Assembly (NCBI RefSeq): GCF_001998965.1
Contig: NZ_MLHJ01000009.1
Location: 1-64,000, forward strand
Origin: Rodentibacter rarus
GTDB lineage: Bacteria > Pseudomonadota > Gammaproteobacteria > Enterobacterales > Pasteurellaceae
Length of the DNA stretch: 64,000 nucleotides
Reading direction: 5' to 3'
Shown: positions 30,056 through 38,218 of the stretch, one piece after another
Layout of the letters: each line of letters starts with the position of its first letter
Position numbering within the stretch: the stretch's first letter is position 1
Program-made: the position numbers and the translations under genes
The notes under the pieces: generated by a model
What the model was told of the DNA's origin: nothing
The model's input: the letters and a program-made list of their open reading frames with translations, nothing else
The model's database searches: none

Positions 30056-30682
30056 TTACTGCCAACGTTGTTGCAACTGAGCATAATTTAATTGAAGCCA
30101 TTGCAAACCCATCACTGCAATGCCATTATCAATTTTCCCTTCGCACATCCATTGATACGCTTGTTCACGTTTTACAACGTGTACGAGAATGTCTTCATTT
30201 TCACAAGCCAAACCGTGAATTCCTTTTGCTTTTTTACTGTCCACTTCCCCTGCGAATAAATGAATCCGTTCAACCACGCCACCAGGACTATCCCACACGC
30301 TAAGACAATGAGTGAGGTGCTTGACACTCACCCCTGCTTCTTCTTCACTTTCTCGCAAGGCAACCTCTTCCGGTCGTTCGCCTTTTTCCACCATACCGGC
30401 TATTAACTCTAATAACCAAGGAGAGCGGTTTGGTTCAGGATGATAAGCCGCCCCAATACGAACCTGCTCAACCAACACCACCGCATCTTCTCTCGGATCG
30501 TAAGCAATCACAGCAACGGCTGCACCTTTGATAAGTAATTCACGCTCTACAACACCACTTTCCCCCCCGGCAAAAAGTTTATGTTTAAATTGAATTTTCT
30601 TGAGCGTGAAAAAGCCTTCATATAGGACATCCTCATTAAGAATTTCAATATCACGCTGATTAAACTGTTGAATTTCAGACAT
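30056..30682 (-). CDS. nudF: ADP-ribose pyrophosphatase (Nudix)
   Basis: NudF splits ADP-ribose to AMP and ribose 5-phosphate. The 208-residue protein has a complete Nudix box: GMVEKGERPEEVALRESEEE followed by AGV (about residues 95-117). The start MSEIQQF at 30682 is chosen for the GGAG six bases upstream; four more residues (MEKK) are possible from 30694. Confidence 0.93.
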   Translation of the reverse strand: MSEIQQFNQRDIEILNEDVLYEGFFTLKKIQFKHKLFAGGESGVVERELLIKGAAVAVIAYDPREDAVVLVEQVRIGAAYHPEPNRSPWLLELIAGMVEKGERPEEVALRESEEEAGVSVKHLTHCLSVWDSPGGVVERIHLFAGEVDSKKAKGIHGLACENEDILVHVVKREQAYQWMCEGKIDNGIAVMGLQWLQLNYAQLQQRWQ

Positions 30683-30790
30683 CTTTTTCTCCAAATACTG
30701 CGGTGAAAATCATACGCTCAAAAAATGATAAAACAAACAAGGGGTTTATACTTTTTATTAAAACTTTGACATGGCTCACAAAAAACAACA

Positions 30791-30831
30791 ATCCGCACGT
30801 AAAACGTGCGGATTTTAGGCTACCCTATAAG
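30791..30831 (-). mobile_element. Solo copy of the IS200-like right end
   Basis: A perfect 10-bp hairpin (30791-30800 with 30804-30813) followed by TTTTAGGCTACCCTATAAGA is the inverse complement of the block at 20191-20233, nearly base for base. No transposase relic is next to it. It sits where the terminator of the ABM-protein gene (minus strand) would be. Confidence 0.6.
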
Positions 30832-30869
30832 AGCAGAGAACTTCATTCCTCCTCTCTGTTTTGTGAAAG

Positions 30870-31571
30870 CTAGGGTTGGTTAAAATACAAATTCCCTTGA
30901 TTACTCAAAAACGCAGGGCGAATTTCCACATAGCTTTTTTCTTTCAACATCTTCTGTGTTTGTTTCAGGTAATCTTGAAAATGGGGCGTTTCTCGATGAT
31001 GTTGATAAGCCGCATCATTCGCATAGATTTCAAAGAAAATCCATTTATTGGGATTTTCTTGCTCTGTGGCGGCATACATCGCAATCACGCCCTCTTCCAC
31101 TTTTAGCGATTGTGCCATTTCTGCGGTAACAATCTTTTTGAATTGTTCGTTATATTCAGGTTTTACTTCCACAGGTACATAATTCGTACGCATTTCAGGC
31201 GTTTGTACCACTTTTTTACCCCCTAAAAATTGTGGAACTAATGCAATACGTTTTTTGTGATCCGTTAAAATCTCGGGTGAGGCTGTTAAAAATGCCTGAT
31301 ATTGAGGCGAAGTGCGGTGGGTTTCATAAGCCTTTTGATCTGCATAAATTTCCACCATATAGGCCATATTGGGATCGGTTTTCGATTTCACCGAATACAT
31401 TGCCAATGTCCCTTTTTCATTTTGAATTGAGGTGCTGATATTGTGTTCGGCCACAGCGTTATATTGCGCTTCAGCCCCCTTTTTCACGCCAAGTTCAAAA
31501 ATGTTCATCACTGGCGTGGCATTTACGGTGATTGCCATAGTAAGTCCTAAAAGTGCGGTCAGTTTTTTCAT
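30870..31571 (-). CDS. Exported protein with two antibiotic-biosynthesis-monooxygenase (ABM) domains
   Basis: This 233-residue protein has a signal peptide (MKKLTALLGLTMAITVNA) and two similar ferredoxin-like ABM repeats, about 22-115 and 125-220. Each contains an AMY core followed by an EIYA strand (TLAMYSVKSKTDPNMAYMVE and GVIAMYAATEQENPNKWIFF). ABM folds act as monooxygenases or haem/quinone binders; the substrate is unknown. The start at 31571 is chosen for the signal peptide and the GAGAG ribosome site; the open frame begins at 31628. Confidence 0.8.
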   Translation of the reverse strand: MKKLTALLGLTMAITVNATPVMNIFELGVKKGAEAQYNAVAEHNISTSIQNEKGTLAMYSVKSKTDPNMAYMVEIYADQKAYETHRTSPQYQAFLTASPEILTDHKKRIALVPQFLGGKKVVQTPEMRTNYVPVEVKPEYNEQFKKIVTAEMAQSLKVEEGVIAMYAATEQENPNKWIFFEIYANDAAYQHHRETPHFQDYLKQTQKMLKEKSYVEIRPAFLSNQGNLYFNQP

Positions 31572-31625
31572 TGTTTTTTCTCTCAAAATAATGATTATGT
31601 TTATTTCTTCGTAAATTGATAGTGC

Positions 31626-31782
31626 CAAATCTCCCCTACCCCTCTTTGCTAAAGAGGGGATTATTTTAAGGGTTTATTTACATTTTATAGTTTTCATACA
31701 TAAAAATATCAATGAGCCGGTTCATCTTTATTCTATAAAGAACCGCCCTCCTCTTTAGCAAAGAAGGGTTTGGGGAGATTTG
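31626..31782. repeat. MITE-like element with ~34-bp terminal inverted repeats
   Basis: The left end, beginning CAAATCTCCCCTACCCCTC, and the right end (31745-31782, inverse complement beginning CAAATCTCCCCAAACCC) match over about 34 bases with a few differences. Each end contains its own palindrome CCTCTTTGCTAAAGAGG. There is no coding capacity. It fills most of the gap between two minus-strand genes. Confidence 0.65.
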
Positions 31783-31837
31783 TCAGAAAATAAAACAAAG
31801 AAATCAGTTTATATTATCAATGTGGCAAATTTTGCAA

Positions 31838-32782
31838 TTATGCCTCGCCTTCCCAGCCACCACGGGTATCTACGCCCGTTTCTTTTGCCAGTTGCTCCAG
31901 CGTTGCCACTTGCTCAGGGCTGAGAGCAATTTGTGTGGCTTTAGCGGCATCGGTCACATGATGAACTTTTGTTGCCCCAACAATGGGTAACGTGCCTTTA
32001 TGAATTGCCCAAGCTAATGCGATTTGTGCTGCACTCACACCTTGTGCTTCGCCCATTTCCGCCATCGCATTCGTTAATTTCGCCAATTGTGGCAACACCT
32101 TATTGTAGGTGGTGGCACGCATTGAGCCTTCAGGTAGTGGATTTTCCACATTATATCGACCACTTAATGCCCCTTGTTCCAACACCATATAGGCAAAAAA
32201 TGTAATTCCGTTCGCTTGGCAATAATCAAGTAAACCGTCATCAATAGCATTGCGGTAAAGTAGACTAAAGTGATTTTGCACCGCTTCGATCTTGAAACCT
32301 TCCGCACCGAGAATTTCATTAACACGTTTTACTTGTTCCAAACTATGATTTGACACCCCCACTGCTTTCACTTTTCCACTTTTGAGAGCCGGAATTAAAT
32401 AAGGCGACCAACGTTCTACATCTAATGAATTGTGTATCCAATAAAGATCAATCTCTTCCACGCCTAAACGCTCAAGGCTGCCCTCCAGCATCGACATAAA
32501 GGGATCTGATTGGTTTTCATCGGCAAGATTAGGGGTGAATTTTGTGGAAACTATCACACTGCCTTTTGGTTGTTGGCGAATAAATTTACCCAACTCTTTT
32601 TCAGAATCGCCTAAACCGTAAGCATAAGCGGTATCCCATAAATTCAAGCCATTTTCCATTGCCGCATCAAACACGGCTTTCATTTGTGCTTCCGTTAGAT
32701 GGTTGCCAAACACTGCATCACCACCAAATGCTCCAACACCCCAAGACCAAGTGCCTAATGCGATTTTTGGTAATTGTTTCAT
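31838..32782 (-). CDS. Aldo/keto reductase
   Basis: This 314-residue NAD(P)H-dependent TIM-barrel oxidoreductase has the catalytic tetrad visible: Asp and Tyr in WDTAYAYG, Lys in VSTKFTP, His in YWIHNSLD. The cofactor loop near the C-terminus (PIVGATKVHHV) is also present. It is probably a cytosolic carbonyl reductase; the substrate is unknown. It lies in a run of small redox and detoxification genes. Confidence 0.9.
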   Translation of the reverse strand: MKQLPKIALGTWSWGVGAFGGDAVFGNHLTEAQMKAVFDAAMENGLNLWDTAYAYGLGDSEKELGKFIRQQPKGSVIVSTKFTPNLADENQSDPFMSMLEGSLERLGVEEIDLYWIHNSLDVERWSPYLIPALKSGKVKAVGVSNHSLEQVKRVNEILGAEGFKIEAVQNHFSLLYRNAIDDGLLDYCQANGITFFAYMVLEQGALSGRYNVENPLPEGSMRATTYNKVLPQLAKLTNAMAEMGEAQGVSAAQIALAWAIHKGTLPIVGATKVHHVTDAAKATQIALSPEQVATLEQLAKETGVDTRGGWEGEA

Positions 32783-32985
32783 TTTGTTTTCCTCTTTAAT
32801 TGGTGAATTATCTGAAAAGTGCGGTTGTTTTTACAAAAGATGTTGAAAACCAAACCGCTTGTCGTTTGTTTACTTCGCCTATTATATCGGTGTTTATTTT
32901 TTTGATTAGTCGGCTAGCAGTAAAATCATTATTAGGAAAAAACGAATAATTGCCTATTTTATACCCAGTTATCAATGTTTAAATT

Positions 32986-34137
32986 TTACGCCTTAATCCC
33001 AAACAATTTCTCGGCATTTTTATGGGCAATTAATGCTTTCTCTTCCTGTGAAATCGGTAAGTTTTCGAGAAAATCACGCACACCATCAAGGGTTTGGTAG
33101 GGATAATCCATCGAAAATAAAATGCGTTCAGCCCCGACTAAATCATAAATAAAGCGGAAGTGCGGTTGGGTCAGCATACCACTTGGGCTGACAAAAACCT
33201 GTTGTTTAAAAGTGTCGATCAGGCTTCGTTTTAAACCGGTGGCGGCTTGTGGCAGACTGTCATCTAAACGATGAAGATAGAACGGCAACATTTCTCCCCA
33301 ATGTCCACTGATCACTTGTAAATTCGGGTAGCGATCAAATACACCGGATAACATTAATCGCAATAAATGGATCCCCGCTTCATTGTGCCAGCCCCAACCA
33401 AACATTGAAAGGCGAGCGGTCACCTCATCATCAAAACCGCTGTAATAGGCTTGTTGTACAGCTGGCACAGGAATACCGGGGTGAAGATAAAGCGGCACCT
33501 TCAACTCATCAAATTTCGCTAACAATTTTTCATAACGTGGGTTGTCCAGAAAATCATCAGAAGGTCACCCATTTAGCAAAGCACCGCATAAACCTAACCC
33601 TTTTACCGAGCGTTCCAATTCTGCAGCGGCTTGCTCCGGTTCTGCCCAAGGCAATGTTGCCATGGCCGCAAAACGATTAGGGTGCGTTTTAATGGCTTCG
33701 GCTAATTGATTATTCACCTGTTGATGCATTTCAAGCGAGGCAAATTGTGGAAAACCGCCCACAGAAAGCACCTGCATATTAATATTCGCTGCATCCATAT
33801 CCGCCAAGCGTTTAACATCAAATTCCATACCTTTCGGGTTAATTAAGTCATTTTTCTCAATTTGAGGTCGGCTGTGATCGGGGTTATTGCCATCTTTCAC
33901 CCGTTTTCCCCAATCTATGAGATAGGGCACTTGTTGAAGTACTTGTGGCAGAGTGGCTTTGGCGATATTGGGATCTAAAATATGTTCTTCGACACAAATT
34001 AGTTTCATTTTATGACCTACTTTTTTAGGTTGATTTGATAAAGCAATCGGTTGTGCTGTGCTGATATGAGGTAAAAATCCCCCCGCCAAAACAACCGCAC
34101 TTTGCGTGAGAAATTGACGACGATTGAGATTGTTCAT
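32986..34137 (-). pseudogene. Tat-exported amidohydrolase-2 family protein interrupted by an in-frame TGA
   Basis: The frame opens at 34137 with a twin-arginine signal (NRRQFL, then AVVLAGGFLP). It encodes the N-terminal half of a metal-dependent amidohydrolase/decarboxylase-like TIM barrel (ICVEEHI, GMEFDVKRLADMDAANINMQ) and stops at TGA 33565-33567. The same frame continues without a break (PSDDFLDNPRYEKLLAKF...) through LYLHPGIP, VISGHWGEM and FSMDYPYQ to 32986. The full reading is 383 codons. A single nonsense change is the simplest account; a sequencing error or readthrough is possible. Confidence 0.85.
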
Positions 34138-34176
34138 ATTTGTAAAATTTTTGTAGATTTGATCGCTAGTAATTGT

Positions 34177-34320
34177 CCCCTCACCCGTTTACGGGAGAGG
34201 GGGGAGAAAATCCAAAGGATTTTCGGAGGGAGAGGGGGAAATTTATATAACTTCCCCTCTCTCTGGCTGCAAGTGCTAAACGCACTTTACGTTGGTCTCT
34301 CTCCCACAAGCGGGCGAGAG
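34177..34320. repeat. Dense cluster of GC-rich inverted repeats
   Basis: Three nested hairpins occur between two minus-strand genes. The first pairs 34177-34188 with 34191-34202 (12 bp, one mismatch), the second is GAAAATCC/GGATTTTC (34206-34224), and the third pairs a GAGAGGGGGAA run near 34230 with TTCCCCTCTCTC near 34252. The block is purine-rich on one side and pyrimidine-rich on the other, unlike the flanks. It is probably a repetitive or MITE-type insertion that may also act as a terminator for the downstream-facing pfpI-like gene. Confidence 0.55.
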
Positions 34321-34329
34321 GATAAGATT

Positions 34330-35010
34330 TTACCCTTTCAAAACCTTAACCACTTCCACGCCCACTTTGTGTGCAGAAGCCGGGTTTTGACCGGTGACTA
34401 AGCGGCCATCTACATAAACGTTTTCAGACCAATTTGGGGCTTCATGATGGATTGCACCATGTTCGATCAATGCACTTTCAAGCAAGTAAGGCACGATAGC
34501 TGTACCGCCCACTTCCTCTTCTTCTTTATTCGTAAATGCCGCCACATTTTTACCTTTCACAAGGTATTCACCGTTGCTTAATTTTGCATCTACTAATGCC
34601 GCCGGACCGTGGCATACCGCTGAAACCACACCATTGCTTTCATACACTTCACGAATTAAACGTTGTGCATCTTGGTTTTCACGGTAATCCCACATGGTTC
34701 CGTGGCCGCCTGCGAAGAAGATCGCTGAATAATCGGCGCCATTCAATTCTGCCACACTTGGTGTGTTGGCAAGGCGTTTTTCTAAATCTGTTTCTTCCCA
34801 GAAATATTTGTTCACAGGATCAGTGAAATCAAGGCTATCTTTATCAATCGGGGCTTGCCCACCTTTGATCGATGCGATAACCGTTTTGAAACCCGCCTCT
34901 TCCATCACTTTTAACGGATGAGTTAATTCGCTTAACCAAAATCCTGTCGGAATGCCGGTATTGCCTTTTTCAGTGGTGCTGGTTACCACACATAAAATCG
35001 GTTTTGTCAT
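34330..35010 (-). CDS. DJ-1/PfpI family protein (Hsp31-like class I amidotransferase fold)
   Basis: This 226-residue protein has the nucleophile elbow AVCHGPAALVD (Cys about residue 133) and FAGGHGTMWD, as in Hsp31/DJ-1 glyoxalase or chaperone proteins. Such enzymes detoxify methylglyoxal or repair glycated molecules. ATG 35010 is chosen for AAGGAAAG; an upstream start at 35034 would overlap the preceding gene. It is probably cotranscribed with the 100-aa gene before it. Confidence 0.88.
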   Translation of the reverse strand: MTKPILCVVTSTTEKGNTGIPTGFWLSELTHPLKVMEEAGFKTVIASIKGGQAPIDKDSLDFTDPVNKYFWEETDLEKRLANTPSVAELNGADYSAIFFAGGHGTMWDYRENQDAQRLIREVYESNGVVSAVCHGPAALVDAKLSNGEYLVKGKNVAAFTNKEEEEVGGTAIVPYLLESALIEHGAIHHEAPNWSENVYVDGRLVTGQNPASAHKVGVEVVKVLKG

Positions 35011-35033
35011 TTTACTTTCCTTAATTTTGTTCA

Positions 35034-35336
35034 TTACGCTTTGTGTTCATCAGCAAAAAGTTGCTCTACAAAGAGGTAGTTGCCTAATGGAATATAATCA
35101 AAGTCGATTAAACCTGCTTTCGCTAATGGAAATTCGGCACATACTTCTTTGGCTTTTTCCACACTCCCTGCCTCAACAAAAACCGCAACACCCGGTCGAT
35201 CTTGGCGCATATAGATCTCACGAATGAAATCAGATTTAATCAATGCCCAACCATGTTTGATTTCATTTAACAAATGAGGGGCATAATCTGCCGGGGTAAC
35301 CCCTTCGCGTGGTACGTCTAAAACTAAAATACGCAT
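35034..35336 (-). CDS. Small dimeric alpha/beta-barrel-like protein, function unknown
   Basis: This 100-residue protein starts MRILVLDVPREGV, with a middle GVAVFVEAGSVEKAKEV and a C-terminal YIPLGNYLFVEQLF. The predicted pattern of beta-alpha-beta units and the size resemble YciI or muconolactone-isomerase-like folds. It is not recognised at family level with confidence. It is the first gene of a two-gene unit with the DJ-1/PfpI protein and is divergent from an XRE regulator that may control it. Confidence 0.7.
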   Translation of the reverse strand: MRILVLDVPREGVTPADYAPHLLNEIKHGWALIKSDFIREIYMRQDRPGVAVFVEAGSVEKAKEVCAEFPLAKAGLIDFDYIPLGNYLFVEQLFADEHKA

Positions 35337-35376
35337 GTTTGACTCCTAATTTCTTTTATTGAAAAAATCACACCTA

Positions 35377-35430
35377 TTTTTAATAGATGAATTATTTTAG
35401 CAAAAAAAATTTAAATTTTTAATAGATGAA
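35377..35430. promoter_or_regulatory. Pair of 15-bp direct repeats in the divergent control region (candidate XRE operators)
   Basis: TTTTTAATAGATGAA occurs at 35377-35391 and again at 35416-35430, starts 39 bases apart. Further related TTAATGA motifs lie at about 35433 and 35452. They sit between the divergent XRE gene and the PfpI unit. Confidence 0.45.
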
Positions 35431-35525
35431 AATTAATGAGATTAAGTTTTAATTAATGAAATTCAGTTGAACCTTGATTTGCTTGAAAATTCATTAACTG
35501 AAAATTTTAAGCAAAAGAAACAATA

Positions 35526-35894
35526 ATGGCTCAATTAAACCCTTCTAAAGCCGATCATTTGATTGGAAAACGTATCCAAATGCGCCGTAAAGAAGTTGGC
35601 TTGACCGCCGATCAACTTTCCGAAAAGATCGGCATTTCACAACAACAATTGCTTCGTTATGAACGGGGTGATAACAAAATTAATATCAGCCATTTAATGT
35701 TGATAGCCCAAGCCTTAGAAACCCCATTAAACTGGTTTTTCTTGGATTGTTGCAGCAAAGCCACGCTCACTAATGATGAACTCAAAGCCCGTTACGATTA
35801 TCACTGGCAACAATTCGATCACCAACAACGCCAAGCCGTTGTCAATTTTCTTGATTTACTCAGTGCAAGTTATCAAAAACAACAAGGTAAATAA
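35526..35894 (+). CDS. XRE-family (Cro/CI-type) transcriptional regulator
   Basis: This 122-residue cytoplasmic protein has an N-terminal helix-turn-helix (about 22-62, LTADQLSEKIGISQQQLLRY then ERGDNKI). A helical C-terminus ends in a Gln-rich tail (QQFDHQQRQAVVNFLDLLSA). The ribosome site is weak. It is divergent from the 100-aa/PfpI unit, the likely target; the signal is unknown. Confidence 0.88.
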   Translation: MAQLNPSKADHLIGKRIQMRRKEVGLTADQLSEKIGISQQQLLRYERGDNKINISHLMLIAQALETPLNWFFLDCCSKATLTNDELKARYDYHWQQFDHQQRQAVVNFLDLLSASYQKQQGK

Positions 35895-36063
35895 TCGAAA
35901 GTGCGGTTATTTTTTCCAATGTTTTTGCTATACCGTACTGTTTTGATGTGGCGTATTATAGGCTTTAGATTTAAATTGATTAGTCGGGGAATACTAAATT
36001 GAGTATTAGGTAAAACCTAAGAATTCTTTATTTCTAGGGGAAAACGTTACCTTCGGATCGTGG

Positions 36064-37428
36064 TCAGTTCCCCCTTGGCAACCACACTTCCACCAACAAG
36101 CCGCTTTCAAACTTCTCACTGTCTTTCAGTGTTAAACTTCCCCCATAGTGTTTCACAATTTCCATAGCAATGGTCAAGCCCAGTCCCGAGCCTTGTTGGT
36201 CTGAACCGAGAACACGATAAAACGGCGCTAACACAGATTGTCGTTCTTCTTCCGGTATTCCTTTTCCGTTATCTTCCACTTTTAACCGGATCCCTTCAGA
36301 TGTAGTCTGTGCGCTGAGGTCGATTTGGCTCCCTTTGGGGGTATAGCGAATGGCATTGTCAGTGAGGGTTTTGACTAGCAAGTAAAAATCGGTTTCATTA
36401 CCGTAGAATGTGACTTCTTGCTCGCCCTCAACACCCAAGTCTTGCTGTTTTTCTAATGCGAGGGGGAGCAAATCTTCAATGACACGGCGGAAAATCGTTT
36501 GTATATCCATTTCACGATAAGGTTTTTCCCCTTGATTTTGCAGGCGGGCAAGAGAAAGTAATTGTTCCAATAAATGACGACTACGTTGAATACCTTGTTT
36601 TACCGCACTGAGTTGTGTTTTTGTTTCTGTCGGCAAATTCTGGGTAGAAAGTTGTTCTATTTGTAAAGAAAGTGCGGTCATTGGGCTACGCAATTCATGT
36701 GAGGCATCGGCAATAAAACGTTTTTGTTGCTGAATAAAACCATTTGTGCGTGACAATAACCGATTGATTTCCATAACAAATCCACGGATTTCGCTGGGAA
36801 GCTGGTGGGTTGGTAAGGGCTGTAAATTTTGTTCGTGTCGTTGTTCTACTTTTTTTGATAAACGTTGCACCGGTTTCATGGTTGATCTTACAATCACAAT
36901 GGTGAGTAAAATCACCAGCGGAAACAAAACGAGTAACGGTAACACACTGCTCCAAGCATTACGGAATGCCAAGGCTTCCCGATAACTGTTATCTTGAATG
37001 ACGATAATTCTGCCTTCCGGCGTATGACGTACATAAGTGCGGTAGAATTGGTCGGCATTTTTTTCATGTTTATGGGGGCGCATTTCCTGTGGCATATTCT
37101 CTGCGAGCATACGGCGATATTTTTTTCCCTCTTTTTTCAAATTGTGAAATCCCTCCGCCATTTGTGCCGGAAAATCCGTTGAAGGGGCGCCGGGGCGATT
37201 GTGATCAAAATAGACTCTAACCCGCCCGTCAAGCATTTTAGGCGGTAAAAGTGCGGTAGGATTTTCCGATAAATTGACAGAGCCGGAAAAGCGTTCCAAC
37301 ATCTCATCTTGTAGCTTATTGGTTTCTCGGTAAGTGTTATAAAATGCCATCCCGCCGGCACTTAATGCCACAAGGGTGAATAAAATTGTCAACGCCAAAA
37401 TGAGGCGAAATTGCAGGGAATATCTCAT
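36064..37428 (-). CDS. Two-component sensor histidine kinase (QseC/FirS-like)
   Basis: This 454-residue membrane kinase has two transmembrane helices (about 10-30 and 160-182), a periplasmic sensor of about 125 residues containing a His/Lys-rich patch (PHKHEKNADQ), and a HAMP-like linker. The phosphoacceptor His lies in FIADASHELRSPMTAL (about 245), and the ATPase domain has N, G1 and G2 boxes (DNAIRYTPKG, VEDNGKGIP, GSGLGL). It follows the response regulator by 2 bases. In H. influenzae the equivalent pair has been described as ferrous-iron-responsive FirRS (QseBC-like); that this pair senses iron is inference. Confidence 0.88.
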   Translation of the reverse strand: MRYSLQFRLILALTILFTLVALSAGGMAFYNTYRETNKLQDEMLERFSGSVNLSENPTALLPPKMLDGRVRVYFDHNRPGAPSTDFPAQMAEGFHNLKKEGKKYRRMLAENMPQEMRPHKHEKNADQFYRTYVRHTPEGRIIVIQDNSYREALAFRNAWSSVLPLLVLFPLVILLTIVIVRSTMKPVQRLSKKVEQRHEQNLQPLPTHQLPSEIRGFVMEINRLLSRTNGFIQQQKRFIADASHELRSPMTALSLQIEQLSTQNLPTETKTQLSAVKQGIQRSRHLLEQLLSLARLQNQGEKPYREMDIQTIFRRVIEDLLPLALEKQQDLGVEGEQEVTFYGNETDFYLLVKTLTDNAIRYTPKGSQIDLSAQTTSEGIRLKVEDNGKGIPEEERQSVLAPFYRVLGSDQQGSGLGLTIAMEIVKHYGGSLTLKDSEKFESGLLVEVWLPRGN

Positions 37429-37430
37429 CT

Positions 37431-38111
37431 TTATTTTCCAATCGGTTCATTTTTTTCCACTAACCAGCCCACACCCCGTACATTTTTAATATGTGCTTTG
37501 CCGATTTTTTTCCGCAGACTATGAATTAAAAAATCAATGGCATTACTTTCTACTTCATCACCCCAAGCATAAATTTTATCTTCTAATTCAGCACGGGAGT
37601 GAATTATCCCCGGGCGGTTCATTAGCGCTTGTAAAATAGCAAATTCTTTATTGCTTAAAAGGATAGGTTCAGCTTGCTCGGTAACGGAAACCTGATAATT
37701 CGTTGGATTTAGTGTGATTGAACCATTGGACAATAATGGCGTACTTTGTCCCCTTTGTCGGCGTAACACCGCACGAATTCGGGCGAGTAATTCAGCAAGA
37801 TCAAAAGGTTTAATCATATAATCGTCAGCGCCACCGTCTAAGCCGGCAAGGCGACTGTCTAAATCATCTCGGGCGGTGATAATAAGAACCGGCGTATGAT
37901 TTTGAGTTTGGCGTAAATGGCGTAGCACTTGCAAACCGTCTTGCCCGGGTAAACCGAGATCCAACAACACTAAATCATAGGATTGTGCGCTCAATGCTTG
38001 TTCCGCCGTATTACCATTGTTGACCCAATCTACCGCATAACAGGCATTTTTCAATCCTTCCGACAGGCTATCTGCGATCATTCGATCATCTTCGACTAAT
38101 AAAATTCGCAT
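37431..38111 (-). CDS. OmpR-family response regulator (QseB/FirR-like)
   Basis: This 226-residue protein has a receiver domain (acidic pocket DD at 9-10, phospho-Asp in LVLLDLGLPGQDG about residue 51, Lys in MIKPFDLAEL about 101) and a C-terminal winged helix (about 130-222, ending KIGKAHIKNVRGVGWLVE). It is operonic with the kinase that follows and downstream of the PepSY gene. It likely regulates its own operon. Confidence 0.92.
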   Translation of the reverse strand: MRILLVEDDRMIADSLSEGLKNACYAVDWVNNGNTAEQALSAQSYDLVLLDLGLPGQDGLQVLRHLRQTQNHTPVLIITARDDLDSRLAGLDGGADDYMIKPFDLAELLARIRAVLRRQRGQSTPLLSNGSITLNPTNYQVSVTEQAEPILLSNKEFAILQALMNRPGIIHSRAELEDKIYAWGDEVESNAIDFLIHSLRKKIGKAHIKNVRGVGWLVEKNEPIGK

Positions 38112-38176
38112 AATTTTTTACCAAAATAAAACGTCCTCAGGGCTTATTCATCATACCGAAAATTTGGCAAAGGAAA

Positions 38177-38201
38177 ACCGCACTTTTTCATAAAGTGCGG
38201 T
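38177..38201. terminator. USS-pair hairpin between the PepSY gene and the response regulator
   Basis: ACCGCACTTT (38177-38186) pairs with AAAGTGCGGT (38192-38201). The T-runs suit partial termination after the PepSY gene on the minus strand, which would set different levels for PepSY and the kinase pair. Confidence 0.75.
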
Positions 38202-38218
38202 CGATTTTCAATGTGTTT

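Noticed and set aside
33565-33567. Selenocysteine codon in the amidohydrolase
   Set aside because: No SECIS-like hairpin after the TGA and no catalytic role expected at this position; nonsense mutation is simpler.
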